From contig NZ_CP011805.1 of assembly GCF_001028625.1 (NCBI RefSeq), forward strand, positions 1,054,001 to 1,118,000: a DNA stretch of 64,000 nt, in the 5' to 3' direction. The notes under the pieces were generated by a model. It was not told where the DNA came from. It made no database searches and saw nothing but the letters and a program-made list of their open reading frames with translations. Position numbers and translations under genes: made by a program. The DNA is from Pelagerythrobacter marensis. GTDB taxonomy: Bacteria > Pseudomonadota > Alphaproteobacteria > Sphingomonadales > Sphingomonadaceae. Within the stretch, counting starts at the first letter, position 1; the number at the start of each line of letters is the position of its first letter. Shown in pieces: positions 29,017 through 37,891 of the stretch.

Positions 29017-30398
29017 CTCGCGCCTTCGTGCCAGAGCACGACCCGCAATGTCTGCAACAGGATCAGGAGGTCGAGAAACGGGGTGTAGTTCTTCGCGTAG
29101 TAGAGATCGTATTCCAGCTTGTGCCGCGAATCCTCGATCGAGGCACCATAGGGGTAATTGATCTGTGCCCAGCCGGTGATCCCCGGCTTCACCATATGCC
29201 GCTCCGCATAGTAGGGAAGCTGATCTTCCAGATCGGCGACGAACTTCGGCACTTCGGGTCGAGGCCCGACGAAGCTCATCCGCCCGGTCAGGACCGTCCA
29301 GACCTGCGGCAGCTCGTCGATCCGGGTCTTGCGGATGAAGCGGCCCACGCGGGTGATCCGGCTGTCGTTACGCTCCGCCCATTTGGCCCCGTCCTTTTCG
29401 GCATCGGTGCGCATGGAGCGCAGTTTGACGAGATCGAAATGCTGCCCGTAAAGTCCGACGCGGGTCTGGCGAAAAAATGCCGGCCCCCTGCTATCGATTT
29501 TGACCAGCGCCGCGAACAGAAGAATGACCGGGAACGTCAGCAGGAGCAGCAGGCTGCTGGCGGCAATATCGAACACCCGCTTGAACGCGCTCGATATCAT
29601 TCGACCCGACGAGAATCCGTCGGAAAAAATCAGCCAGCTGGGATTCAGCGTATCGAGATCGACCCGACCGGTCTCCCGCTCCATGAAACTGGAAAAATCA
29701 TTGACGTACACGCCCATCGTTTTGATCCGCAGAAGATCTTTCAGCGGCAGGGCGTTCCGACGCTCCTCCAGCGCCAGAACCACTTCGCTCGCGCCGAGAT
29801 TTTCCACGAAGCGGCCCAGATCGTGGATCGCCGTGCGCGAAATCGCCTCTTCGACTTCGCGCTCCCCTTCGGCCATCGCGATATAGGAAACGATCGCGAA
29901 GCCGCTTTCGGGCCGCTCCCCCAGTTTACGCAACCGCTGCGCGCGCGCGCCGGCGCCAAGGACCAGAATCCGGCGCCGGAATGCCGAAGCGCCCAGAAAC
30001 GAGCCCAGCAACAGCCGGTTGAGCATCAGGAACAGCGCAGACAGCACCATCGCGAACAGCAGCGTCGACCGCCAGAACGTCAGCCCGGGAAGGAGGAAAT
30101 CGAGCAGGGAGAGCCCGATGATCGAAAGACTGATCGCAACCAGCAGGCGCGCACAGGCATAGCGCATGGAACGCAGCGCCTCGTTGCCATAGACGCCGAC
30201 AGAGATCATCGCGACCCAGACGGTGATGGCAAAGCCGGCCAACGGCACCACCCGTTCACGCACCGGCCCGGTGTCGATCCCCGCCTGCGATGCACGCAGG
30301 ATCCATCCCAGTTCGCCTGCCGCAACCAGCAGCAACAGATCGACCAGACCCAGCAGCAAGACCGCGTGGGGGATATAATGCTTGAACAGGCGGATCAT
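29013..30398 (-). CDS. XrtA/PEP-CTERM-type polyprenyl-phosphate sugar transferase (TIGR03013-like)
   Basis: 461-aa membrane enzyme that would start exopolysaccharide repeat units by moving a sugar phosphate from a nucleotide sugar to undecaprenyl phosphate. The N-terminal part has four membrane spans, then a Rossmann-like region (RRRILVLGAGARAQRLRKLG). The C-terminal bacterial sugar-transferase domain begins about residue 265 with SSAFKRVFDIAASSLLLLL, and shows KLRSMRTDAEKDGAKWA, RKTRIDELPQVW, SFVGPRPEVP and KPGITGWAQINYPYGAS. Position directly before prsK supports the XrtA-associated type rather than a generic ExoY/WcaJ. First gene of the cassette. Confidence 0.88.
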   Translation of the reverse strand: MIRLFKHYIPHAVLLLGLVDLLLLVAAGELGWILRASQAGIDTGPVRERVVPLAGFAITVWVAMISVGVYGNEALRSMRYACARLLVAISLSIIGLSLLDFLLPGLTFWRSTLLFAMVLSALFLMLNRLLLGSFLGASAFRRRILVLGAGARAQRLRKLGERPESGFAIVSYIAMAEGEREVEEAISRTAIHDLGRFVENLGASEVVLALEERRNALPLKDLLRIKTMGVYVNDFSSFMERETGRVDLDTLNPSWLIFSDGFSSGRMISSAFKRVFDIAASSLLLLLTFPVILLFAALVKIDSRGPAFFRQTRVGLYGQHFDLVKLRSMRTDAEKDGAKWAERNDSRITRVGRFIRKTRIDELPQVWTVLTGRMSFVGPRPEVPKFVADLEDQLPYYAERHMVKPGITGWAQINYPYGASIEDSRHKLEYDLYYAKNYTPFLDLLILLQTLRVVLWHEGAR

Positions 30399-30542
30399 CT
30401 CTATCCGGTCCGAGAGTTGCTTCGACAGCGGCCGGGTTAGGGAACAGATGTGAAATGTCGGTAAACTTGACAGGTGACGGGAAACCGCCGTGCGCGCGCG
30501 ATCAAAGCGTTAACGCGCCGATAAACCGGCAGTGCTCTCAAC

Positions 30543-31931
30543 TCAGTCCGTGTCGTGGAATCGATAGGCGGTAACGCCGCGCTGGTGGGTGTCGAAGGAA
30601 AGCTGCGCGTTCTGCGGTGGCAAGGAGCGCTGGCGGCATTCCGGGACATGACAGATGCGGCAACCTGGCCCGACAACCTGAGCATGGTCGCGCCGCAGCG
30701 CATGCCCACGTGCCGCGGCCAGTTCGGCGGCAAAGCGTGCCTCGATGCCGACCACCACCGCGAACTGCGCTTCCCCTTCTGCACCGACGCCATCGGACAG
30801 GCGCGAGATCGTCAGCCAGTGATCGTGACCCTCAGCGGCGTGGAGCGCGATATCCTGGACGCACCATTCGCCGGCGCGTTCGAACGCCCGGTGCACGTGC
30901 CAGAGGGGGCAGGTCGCCTCGCCTTCAAGAAAGGTCGCTCCGCTGGCCCCTGCGAAACGCTTGGAAAACTGCCCGGCGCGGTCGATCCGCGCCATGAAGA
31001 AGGGCAAGCCGCGCTGCCCCACCCGCTGCAGCGTAGTCAGGCGATGGGCGAGCTGTTCGAAACTGACCCCGAAACGGCGCATGAGCACCGGGAAGTCATA
31101 TCCGGTCGCATCGCAGGCACGCATGAACCGGCCATAAGGCATGATCAGGGCCGCCGCGAAATAGGCGTAGAGGTGGTGTTCGAATAGCTTGCGTGCCTGC
31201 TCATTCACCAGATCCGGTCCCGCAGCCAGTGTTCTTACCGCCTCGCGCTGTTCCAGATGCGCAAGCTGTGTCGCAATCTGGAAATTGCGCGAGGCCGGGT
31301 CGAGCATCTCCGAAAGCTGCAACTGGCGTGCATGGAGATCGAGCCGGCGGACCAGGTCGGGCATGACGTCGCGCGGAAGGATACGCAGGGCAATCTGGTG
31401 CCGTTCTCGCAGCCGCTCCGTCAACGCCGCGCCGATGTCGGCGCGTGAGAGGCGGAGTTCATCCGCCATTTCTTCTGCCGCGACATCGAGATCGGCGAAG
31501 TGATTGCGCCAGCGTTCGATCTCCCGACGCGCCACGGCAAGCGGATCGTCAGCCCCATCAGCGCCTCCGCCACGCCCGGCGGCATCATAGATCTGGGCAA
31601 ACGCGGTGGCGAAATGCGGGGCGACCGCCAGTATCTCCGCCATCTCGTCGCGATCAATCGCCAGAGCGGAAAACCGCTGATCGGCAAGGCGCCGGGCCAG
31701 ACCGTCCACGCCGCCCACGCTTTCCGCCTCGCGCAGGCTTCGCGGATCGAAATCGAAGCGCTCGACGACCTGGACCATCACGCGCGCCGTCAGCGGTCGC
31801 TGATTGCGTTCGATCAGGTTCAGATAGCTGGGTGAAATTCCCAGTTGCGTTGCCATGGCCGCCTGCGTCAGCCCTTCCCGCCTTCGCAAACGGCGCAGCG
31901 CCGGCCCGGCAAACACTGCGTCATCGGCCAT
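30543..31931 (-). CDS. HTH transcriptional regulator, ScfR/RamB type
   Basis: 462-aa regulator. Residues 8-65 form an XRE-type HTH (LRRLRRREGLTQAAMATQLGISPSYLNLIERNQ read in part). The middle resembles the IrrE-like (M78) region, but the zinc-protease HExxH is degenerate (ATQLAHLEQ), so it should not be a protease. The C-terminal DUF2083-type sensor domain carries the Cys cluster CRICHVPECRQRS expected of the short-chain fatty acyl-CoA regulators ScfR/RamB/PrpR-like. It is transcribed divergently from aceA with inverted repeats between, so control of the glyoxylate shunt by an acyl-CoA signal is likely. The start at 31931 has AAAGGA upstream, inside the inverted repeat. Confidence 0.87.
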   Translation of the reverse strand: MADDAVFAGPALRRLRRREGLTQAAMATQLGISPSYLNLIERNQRPLTARVMVQVVERFDFDPRSLREAESVGGVDGLARRLADQRFSALAIDRDEMAEILAVAPHFATAFAQIYDAAGRGGGADGADDPLAVARREIERWRNHFADLDVAAEEMADELRLSRADIGAALTERLRERHQIALRILPRDVMPDLVRRLDLHARQLQLSEMLDPASRNFQIATQLAHLEQREAVRTLAAGPDLVNEQARKLFEHHLYAYFAAALIMPYGRFMRACDATGYDFPVLMRRFGVSFEQLAHRLTTLQRVGQRGLPFFMARIDRAGQFSKRFAGASGATFLEGEATCPLWHVHRAFERAGEWCVQDIALHAAEGHDHWLTISRLSDGVGAEGEAQFAVVVGIEARFAAELAAARGHALRRDHAQVVGPGCRICHVPECRQRSLPPQNAQLSFDTHQRGVTAYRFHDTD

Positions 31932-31933
31932 CT

Positions 31934-31957
31934 TGTAAATTCCTTTACATCTTTACA
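31934..31957. promoter_or_regulatory. Candidate operator: TGTAAA-TTCC-TTTACA plus a third half-site
   Basis: A perfect inverted repeat TGTAAA/TTTACA with a 4-nt spacer (31934-31949) is followed two bases later by another TTTACA (31952-31957). It begins 3 nt upstream of the regulator's start codon and includes its Shine-Dalgarno sequence, so binding would block both transcription and ribosome access: the layout expected for autoregulation. Confidence 0.5.
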
Positions 31958-31991
31958 GATCAACCGCGCCTGTATGACGCAAAAGGACAAC

Positions 31992-32006
31992 AAAGTCTGT
32001 AACTTT
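31992..32006. promoter_or_regulatory. Candidate operator near aceA: AAAGT-N5-ACTTT
   Basis: AAAGT (31992-31996) and ACTTT (32002-32006) form a perfect inverted repeat with a 5-nt spacer containing CTGTA. It lies about 75 bp upstream of the aceA start, where a promoter or operator is expected. RamB-family sites are described as AAAGTTTGCAAA-like, so the resemblance is suggestive only. Confidence 0.42.
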
Positions 32007-32080
32007 CTCTGGAGTAGTCGGCCGCCGGATGCGAGCAGGGGTTCCAAGGCGACATCGCCGCAGAACTCAGGAGACGAACC

Positions 32081-33679
32081 GTGACGTATCAGGCCAAGAT
32101 CGAAGAATTTCGCCGGACCATAGACGGCCGGGGCGCACCCTGGAACGCGATCGATCCCGAATCGGCAGCGCGGATGCAGACCCAGAACCGCTTCCCCACC
32201 GGCCTCGATATCGCGCGGCACACCGCGAAGATCATGCGCGAGGACATGGCTGCCTACGATGCCGACCCTGCGGCCTACACCCAGTCGCTCGGCTGCTGGC
32301 ATGGCTTCATCGGGCAGCAGAAGATGATTTCCATCAAGAAGCATTTTGGCACCACCAAGGGCCGTTATCTCTATCTGTCGGGCTGGATGATCGCCGCGCT
32401 GCGGAGCGAGTTTGGGCCGCTGCCCGATCAATCGATGCATGAGAAGACCAGCGTCCCCGCGCTGATCGAAGAACTGTACACGTTCCTGCGCCAGGCTGAC
32501 GCCCGCGAGCTGGGCATGCTGTTCCGCGATCTCGACAAGGCGCGCGAGCGCGGCGACGCAGTCGAAACCAAGCGGCTCGAACATGCCATCGAGAACCACG
32601 AAACCCATGTCGTGCCGATCATCGCCGACATCGATGCCGGCTTCGGCAATGCAGAGGCCACATACCTTCTCGCTCGCAAGATGATCGAGGCGGGGGCATG
32701 TGCACTGCAGATCGAAAACCAGGTCAGCGACGAAAAGCAGTGCGGGCATCAGGACGGCAAAGTCACCGTTCCGCATGAGGATTTCCTGCAGAAAATCCGC
32801 GCGATCCGTTACGCCTTCCTCGAACTGGGGGTGGAAGACGGCATCATCGTCGCCCGCACCGACAGCCTCGGCGCCGGCCTCACCAAGCAGATCGCCTTCA
32901 GCGACGAGCCGGGGGATCTGGGCGATCAGTACAACGCCTTCCTCGACTGTGACGAGGTCGATCCCGCACAGATCGGCAACGGCGACGTCCTGATCACCCG
33001 CGATGGCAAGCTGATGCGCCCCAAGCGGCTGCCCAGCAACCTCTATCAGTTCCGTCCGGGGACCGGAGAGGACCGCTGCGTTCTCGATTGCGTGACGGCC
33101 CTGGAGAACGGCGCCGATCTGCTCTGGATCGAAACGGAGAAGCCGCACATCGGACAGATCGGCGGGATGGTGAGCCGCATTCGCGAAGTCATTCCCGATG
33201 CCAAGCTGGTGTATAACAATTCGCCCAGCTTCAACTGGACGCTCAACTTCCGTCAGCAGGTGTACGATGCCTGGGCAGAGGAAGGTCGCGACGTGTCCGC
33301 TTACGACCGGAACAAGCTGATGAGCGTGGATTACGACGGCACTGAACTCGCCAGCGAGGCGGACGAGCTTATCCGCACTTTCCAGCGGGACGCCGCCCGC
33401 GAGGCGGGGATTTTCCACCACCTCATCACACTGCCGACTTATCATACGGCAGCGCTGAGCACCGACAATCTGGCCAAGCGCTATTTCGGTGAGGAAGGCA
33501 TGTTGGGTTACGTGAAGCAGGTCCAGCGCGAGGAAATTCGCCAGGGCATCGCCTGCGTCAAGCACCAGAACATGGCCGGCAGCGACATGGGCGACGATCA
33601 CAAGGAATACTTCGCCGGAGAAGCTGCGTTGAAAGCCGGTGGAGAGCAGAACACGATGAACCAGTTCGCGGCCGCCTGA
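32081..33679 (+). CDS. aceA: Isocitrate lyase, long form
   Basis: First enzyme of the glyoxylate shunt, splitting isocitrate into glyoxylate and succinate for growth on acetate or fatty acids. The 532-aa length and the catalytic motif SDEKQCGHQDGK (KQCGH instead of the KKCGH of the short E. coli form) match the long Pseudomonas-type enzyme. Other visible motifs are GCWHGFIGQQKMISIKKHFG, IADIDAGFGNAEATY and NNSPSFNW. The start is GTG at 32081, with GGAGACG upstream. Malate synthase is not in the window. Regulation by the divergent ScfR/RamB-type protein is inferred. Confidence 0.95.
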   Translation: MTYQAKIEEFRRTIDGRGAPWNAIDPESAARMQTQNRFPTGLDIARHTAKIMREDMAAYDADPAAYTQSLGCWHGFIGQQKMISIKKHFGTTKGRYLYLSGWMIAALRSEFGPLPDQSMHEKTSVPALIEELYTFLRQADARELGMLFRDLDKARERGDAVETKRLEHAIENHETHVVPIIADIDAGFGNAEATYLLARKMIEAGACALQIENQVSDEKQCGHQDGKVTVPHEDFLQKIRAIRYAFLELGVEDGIIVARTDSLGAGLTKQIAFSDEPGDLGDQYNAFLDCDEVDPAQIGNGDVLITRDGKLMRPKRLPSNLYQFRPGTGEDRCVLDCVTALENGADLLWIETEKPHIGQIGGMVSRIREVIPDAKLVYNNSPSFNWTLNFRQQVYDAWAEEGRDVSAYDRNKLMSVDYDGTELASEADELIRTFQRDAAREAGIFHHLITLPTYHTAALSTDNLAKRYFGEEGMLGYVKQVQREEIRQGIACVKHQNMAGSDMGDDHKEYFAGEAALKAGGEQNTMNQFAAA

Positions 33680-33699
33680 CGCGCGACCGTCGACCCTGT

Positions 33700-33727
33700 T
33701 CGCGGCGGCTTGTCCCCGCCGCCGCGA
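33700..33727 (+). other. Strong GC-rich hairpin after aceA
   Basis: TCGCGGCGGC (33700-33709) and GCCGCCGCGA (33718-33727) form a perfect 10-bp stem with an 8-nt loop. It sits 20 nt after the aceA stop and 10 nt before the Shine-Dalgarno of the next small ORF. There is no T-run, so it could stabilise the aceA mRNA or reduce read-through into the ORF rather than end transcription outright. Confidence 0.5.
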
Positions 33728-33749
33728 CACCGCCCGAAGGAGAGGCACA

Positions 33750-33920
33750 ATGACCACCGATTCCCTGCCCCGCGAACCCGGCCGCGCCCGCGCGCTGTTT
33801 TCCACCGCGGATTTCAAGCTTCTGCGGGCCGCGCTGGCCAGCCACGCGCGCACGGTCGAAGACCGCGACGAACTGGCCCGTATCAACGCCTTGCATCACC
33901 GGCTCGGCACTTACAGCTGA
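33750..33920 (+). CDS. 56-aa protein of unknown function downstream of aceA
   Basis: Short ORF beginning MTTDSLPREPGRARALF and ending HRLGTYS. It is preceded by AAGGAGAGG at ideal spacing, a strong ribosome-binding site that argues for real translation. The sequence is charged and likely helical (FKLLRAALASHARTVEDRDELARIN). It lies 70 bp after aceA behind a strong hairpin. No family recognised; a role linked to the glyoxylate shunt is a guess from position. Confidence 0.6.
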   Translation: MTTDSLPREPGRARALFSTADFKLLRAALASHARTVEDRDELARINALHHRLGTYS

Positions 33921-33950
33921 CCCGGCTTACAGTCTCCTGGGGAGGAGAGC

Positions 33951-33986
33951 ACGGCCGTCGGGGTCCTTCGGGGTCTCGGCGGCCGT
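33951..33986 (+). terminator. Candidate terminator hairpin after the 56-aa ORF
   Basis: ACGGCCG (33951-33957) and CGGCCGT (33980-33986) pair around a loop that itself repeats GGGGTC. Only two or three T follow, so termination is plausible rather than clear. A smaller CTCCT/AGGAG hairpin lies just before it (33934-33947). Confidence 0.35.
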
Positions 33987-34065
33987 CTTACGTCTGCGCT
34001 GGACCCAAAGACCGGGTTCGATCGTCATTGCCGCGATCTTAACGATTTGGCGCTAGCCCGCGCTC

Positions 34066-34575
34066 ATGGCACGTCGCGCACGCCAGACCGGATTGAATTC
34101 CAAGGTATACAGACACTTCGCGGTCATCACCGTGTGTCTGACGGCGACGCTTGCGATTTTTGCCGATGGCGAGAACCGCAGCGCGATGGCCGAAGAGCTG
34201 GACGCACGGGACGAGCATACCGCGCTCAAGCAGGAAGAAGCCGAAAAGTACGGCAAGCCCCGCCTGATCGCCACATCGCATGATCGCCCGCGCAACACAG
34301 GCGGCGGGTTCGACGCCGATGGCGGTGGCGAGTTCGGCGCACCGATGGATGATCTGGGCAGCGACCAGGGATCGGGATACGTTCCGCCCTCCCGCGCAAC
34401 CACCCAAGTCGGACTGGGCATCGACTACGCCGCGCTCGGGCTGACCCAGGCCCAGTTCGAGGCACTGAGCCAGGCCGAACGCGACGCGCTGTTGCAGCAG
34501 CTACGCGCGCAGCGCACGCGCCAGGCACGCAGCCTGCTCGAACGCTCCGCAGCGCGCGGCGGCGTCGAGCTGTAG
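34066..34575 (+). CDS. Membrane-anchored, largely disordered protein of unknown function
   Basis: 169-aa product with a basic N-terminus and one hydrophobic segment (residues about 18-35, FAVITVCLTATLAIFA), then a charged, Gly/Asp-rich stretch without predicted structure, and a C-terminal helical part rich in Gln, Glu and Arg (LTQAQFEALSQAERDALLQQL). This suggests a single-pass anchor or uncleaved signal with a periplasmic tail. No family recognised. Its stop meets the 3' end of the M20 gene, 1 bp apart on opposite strands. Confidence 0.6.
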   Translation: MARRARQTGLNSKVYRHFAVITVCLTATLAIFADGENRSAMAEELDARDEHTALKQEEAEKYGKPRLIATSHDRPRNTGGGFDADGGGEFGAPMDDLGSDQGSGYVPPSRATTQVGLGIDYAALGLTQAQFEALSQAERDALLQQLRAQRTRQARSLLERSAARGGVEL

Positions 34576-34576
34576 A

Positions 34577-35938
34577 TCAGCCGCCGCTGGCAGCAGGCAT
34601 CAGGTCCAGCGCCGCCGCGGTCAGCGCCTCGGCCGCGGTGCCGATCACCTTTTCCGCATCGGGCGCCCAGAACGGGCTGTGCAGCGAGGGCAGCGACCCT
34701 TCCCCCCTCTGCGCAGCATCGAACTGCTCCTGCGGAACCCCGCCCACCCAGAAGATCAGCGACTTCACGCCGTCGGGATCGGCACGCAGGAACTGCCCGA
34801 AGTCTTCACCGCCCATGACGGAGGGAACCTTGACCACGCGATCTTCGCCAAAGCGGGCGCGAAAGCCGGCCATGACTTCTTCCGTAAAGTCGGGCGTGTT
34901 GAAGGTGGCGGGGGTATAGGGTTCCTGCACCGTGACGCTCGGCATCTTGTCGTCCGGCATCCCCGCCGCGATCGCTTCACCCCGCGCAATCCGGGCGATC
35001 CCGTCGAGCAGCAGCTTGCGCGATTCGTCGGTATAGGAACGCACCGTTAGCTGCAGGCGCGCTTCGTCCGAGATGATGTTGTGCTTCGCCCCCGCATGGA
35101 ACGAACCGACCGTCACCACTGCCGGATCGAGCGGGCTGCTTTCGCGGCTCACCAGAGTTTGCAGCTTCATCACGATGGCGCTGGCAAGCACCACGGGGTC
35201 GCGCGTGGTATGGGGATAGGCCCCGTGCCCGCCGACACCCGGGATGACGACATCGACGCTGTCCACATTGGCCAGCGCAAAGCCGGGTGAATAGCCGATC
35301 ATGCCGGCCGGGAACTGCGCCGCATCGTGGAACGCCACGACATAGTCGGGCTTGGGAAAGCGCGTGTAGAGCCCATCCTCCAGCATCGCCAGCGCACCTT
35401 CGCCGAGCTCTTCCGCGGGCTGGAGGATCATCACCAGCGTGCCCGACCAATCGCCCCGACGTTCGACCAGTTGCTGCGCCGCGCCGATCCAGGCGGTCAT
35501 ATGCGTGTCGTGCCCGCAGGCGTGCATCACGCCGGTTTCCACGCCGGAGGCCGGCACCGCCACCTCTTTCGAGGCGAAGGGAAGCCCGGTCTGCTCCACC
35601 ACCGGCAGGCCATCCATATCGGCGCGGAGCATGACCGTAGGCCCTTCCCCGTTTTCCAGCACCGCGACCACACCCGTCCGGCCGACCTGCTCGGTCACGG
35701 TAAAGCCGAGATCGCGCATCCGTGCCGAGAGCTTGGCCGCCGTTTCCACTTCCTGGAAGCTGAGTTCCGGATGGGCGTGCAGGTCGCGATAGAGCGTCAT
35801 CAATTCGGGCATGTCGGCCGCGACTGCATCGCGCAGTTCATCCGCCTGCGCCGGAACGGCCAGCAGCATAGTGCCCGCCATGATCGAGAAGCGTGACGCA
35901 TAGCGCGCCATACGTTTGCGAGAAACCATTGCGACCAT
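34577..35938 (-). CDS. Exported M20-family amidohydrolase
   Basis: 453-aa metallo-amidohydrolase of the hippurate hydrolase/IAA-amino acid hydrolase type. A signal peptide (about 1-30, ending VPAQADE) indicates export. The metal-binding motifs are visible: LRADMDGLPV, HACGHDTHM, QPAEELGEG and the C-terminal VMGGEDFGQFL. It would cleave N-acyl amino acids or small amide substrates. The start at 35938 (MVAMVSRKR) follows GGGGGAA; the second ATG (35929) is possible. It is on the same strand as, and 144 bp downstream of, the SLC13-type permease, suggesting hydrolysis and uptake of related compounds. Confidence 0.86.
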   Translation of the reverse strand: MVAMVSRKRMARYASRFSIMAGTMLLAVPAQADELRDAVAADMPELMTLYRDLHAHPELSFQEVETAAKLSARMRDLGFTVTEQVGRTGVVAVLENGEGPTVMLRADMDGLPVVEQTGLPFASKEVAVPASGVETGVMHACGHDTHMTAWIGAAQQLVERRGDWSGTLVMILQPAEELGEGALAMLEDGLYTRFPKPDYVVAFHDAAQFPAGMIGYSPGFALANVDSVDVVIPGVGGHGAYPHTTRDPVVLASAIVMKLQTLVSRESSPLDPAVVTVGSFHAGAKHNIISDEARLQLTVRSYTDESRKLLLDGIARIARGEAIAAGMPDDKMPSVTVQEPYTPATFNTPDFTEEVMAGFRARFGEDRVVKVPSVMGGEDFGQFLRADPDGVKSLIFWVGGVPQEQFDAAQRGEGSLPSLHSPFWAPDAEKVIGTAAEALTAAALDLMPAASGG

Positions 35939-36082
35939 TGAAGAATTCCCCCGTTTGCGTGACCTTTGCCCGGACCCGGTCCTGCCTTGTGACTTTCCCG
36001 CCAAATGCAGACCCAACCCGGCCCGGACGGACTGGTTACGCCAATCATTGCAGATTGCGCGCGTGTAGGAAAGTCGCGGCCG

Positions 36083-37891
36083 TTACATCCCGTAGGTCGT
36101 CACCAGCAGGATCGACAGCGTGGCCACCATCAGCAGGACGAGCGGCACGCCAGTGCGGATATAATCCTTAAACTCGTAATTGCCTTCGGCCATGATCAGC
36201 ATGTTCGTCTGGTAAGCGATCGGCGTCGCGTAACACAGGTTGCAGCCGAACAGCACGGCCAGGATCAGCGGTTCTGGCGGCAGGCTCAATTGCTGCGCGA
36301 TGCTGAACGCGATCGGCGTGCCCACGGTGGCGGCGGTGGCGTTGGAAGCGAAGTTGGTCAGGAACGTCACGAACAGCATGATCGTGGCCAGAACGAGCGC
36401 AGGCGGCAGGAACTGCAGGCCGGATGCCAGCGCCTCGCCCAGCCAGCCCGCCGCACCGCTTTCCAGCACGATCCGGCCCACCGCGATACTGGCCGCGACC
36501 AGCACGATGACTTTGGCCGAAAGCGCGCGCCCCACCCGGTCGAATTTCACGCAGCCGGTCACGAACATCAGGATCGCGCCGGCAAGGGCCGACACAGCGA
36601 TAGGCAGCAGCCCGATCGACGCGAGGCCGACCGAACCCAGCATGATCCCGCCCGCCAGCACGGCTTTCGACCGGCGCGGCAGCTCGCGCATCCCTTCCAG
36701 CGTCAGCAGACTGTCGGCGCGGGCGAAATCGTTGAGATCCTCGCCAATTCCCATCACCAGCAATACGTCGCCTTCCGCGATGCGCAGATCGCCGCCCTCG
36801 CTGTAGCGATCCTTTTCCCCCACGATCCGGTCGGGACGATGGATGCCCAGCACGGCAACCCCGTACAGATCGGCAATTCCCGATGTCGGCAGAGTGCGGT
36901 TGAGCAGCCGCGAATCCGCCGTCACCGTCATTTCGACGACCGCAATGTCGGCCCCGCTTTCCGAAGATCGCCTGCGGATGCGGTCGATCACCCATGCCGG
37001 GGCGACTTCGCCCTTCAGCGTGCGCATGGCATCTTCCAGCGCCTCGTGCGTGCCGGAAATGGTCAATTGCTGCTGCGACTGGATCGGGCCCTGCGGCGCA
37101 TCATGGAACGCAATGTCGGCCGGCAGACGCGGCAGAATCGCGGCCAGCACCTGGCCATTGAGCGCGCTGTCGTCCCCCACCCGCAGACGGGTCTGGAAGC
37201 GCCGCGGGGCATAGGCCTCGGCAACCGTATTGTCGCGCAGCAACCGCGGCATGACCAGCCAGAGGTATGGCAGCGCAATCAGCGATGCTGTCAGGACAAT
37301 GGGGGTATAATGGAACACCCCCATCGGCGGCATGCCCAGGTCACGCGCAATCGAAACGACGAGGATATTGGTCGATGTGCCGATGGTGGTCGCCATTCCC
37401 CCGATCAGCACGGCGGCATTGAGCGGGATCAACGTCTTCGATGCCGGCATGGCCCCGCGTGCGGCGAGGCTGACGAAAATGGGCAGGAGCAGCACCAGGA
37501 CCGGGGTATCGTTCACCCCCATCGAAAGCCCGAACGCAAGCAGCAGCGAAACCAGCAGCCCCAGCTGAAGATTGAGCTTGAACACCCGTTCCAGAAACCG
37601 GGCCGCCGGTTCCAGCGCGCCGGTGACGACGAGCCCGCGCCCCATGATCATCAGCGCGCAAATCGTGATCAGCGCGTAATGGCCGAAGCCGGAGAAGGCG
37701 AGCTGCAGCCCGTCGGTCGGCCCCGTCCCTTCCAGCGGGAAGAAATAGAGGCCGACGGCGATCACCGCGATCGTCAGCAGCGATATGATTTCCACCGACA
37801 TGCGCCCGCGGGCGAAGGCCACGAACATGACGACCGTAATCGCCATTGCTGCAATGGCATGGAAAGATGGGACCCCCGGAAACATGCCCAT
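36083..37891 (-). CDS. SLC13/DASS-type permease with internal TrkA-C domains
   Basis: 602-aa inner-membrane protein. Two membrane halves (about residues 1-205 and 405-602, the latter with GRIVLESGAAGWLG and TNFASNATAATVGTPIAFSIA) flank a soluble middle region with two RCK/TrkA-C-like segments (for example DLRIAEGDVLLVMGIGEDL). This matches the SLC13 'permease with TrkA_C' family, which includes sulfate, citrate and other anion carriers. The motif GVNDTPVLVLLLPIF and GGMATTIGTSTNILV are family hallmarks. The substrate is not determinable. Confidence 0.86.
   Translation of the reverse strand: MGMFPGVPSFHAIAAMAITVVMFVAFARGRMSVEIISLLTIAVIAVGLYFFPLEGTGPTDGLQLAFSGFGHYALITICALMIMGRGLVVTGALEPAARFLERVFKLNLQLGLLVSLLLAFGLSMGVNDTPVLVLLLPIFVSLAARGAMPASKTLIPLNAAVLIGGMATTIGTSTNILVVSIARDLGMPPMGVFHYTPIVLTASLIALPYLWLVMPRLLRDNTVAEAYAPRRFQTRLRVGDDSALNGQVLAAILPRLPADIAFHDAPQGPIQSQQQLTISGTHEALEDAMRTLKGEVAPAWVIDRIRRRSSESGADIAVVEMTVTADSRLLNRTLPTSGIADLYGVAVLGIHRPDRIVGEKDRYSEGGDLRIAEGDVLLVMGIGEDLNDFARADSLLTLEGMRELPRRSKAVLAGGIMLGSVGLASIGLLPIAVSALAGAILMFVTGCVKFDRVGRALSAKVIVLVAASIAVGRIVLESGAAGWLGEALASGLQFLPPALVLATIMLFVTFLTNFASNATAATVGTPIAFSIAQQLSLPPEPLILAVLFGCNLCYATPIAYQTNMLIMAEGNYEFKDYIRTGVPLVLLMVATLSILLVTTYGM

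Noticed and set aside
30399..30542. Sigma-54 (TGGCAC-N5-TTGC) box upstream of the Prs cassette
   Set aside because: Looked for on the minus strand; no good match found, only a GCGTTAACGC palindrome at 30507-30516.
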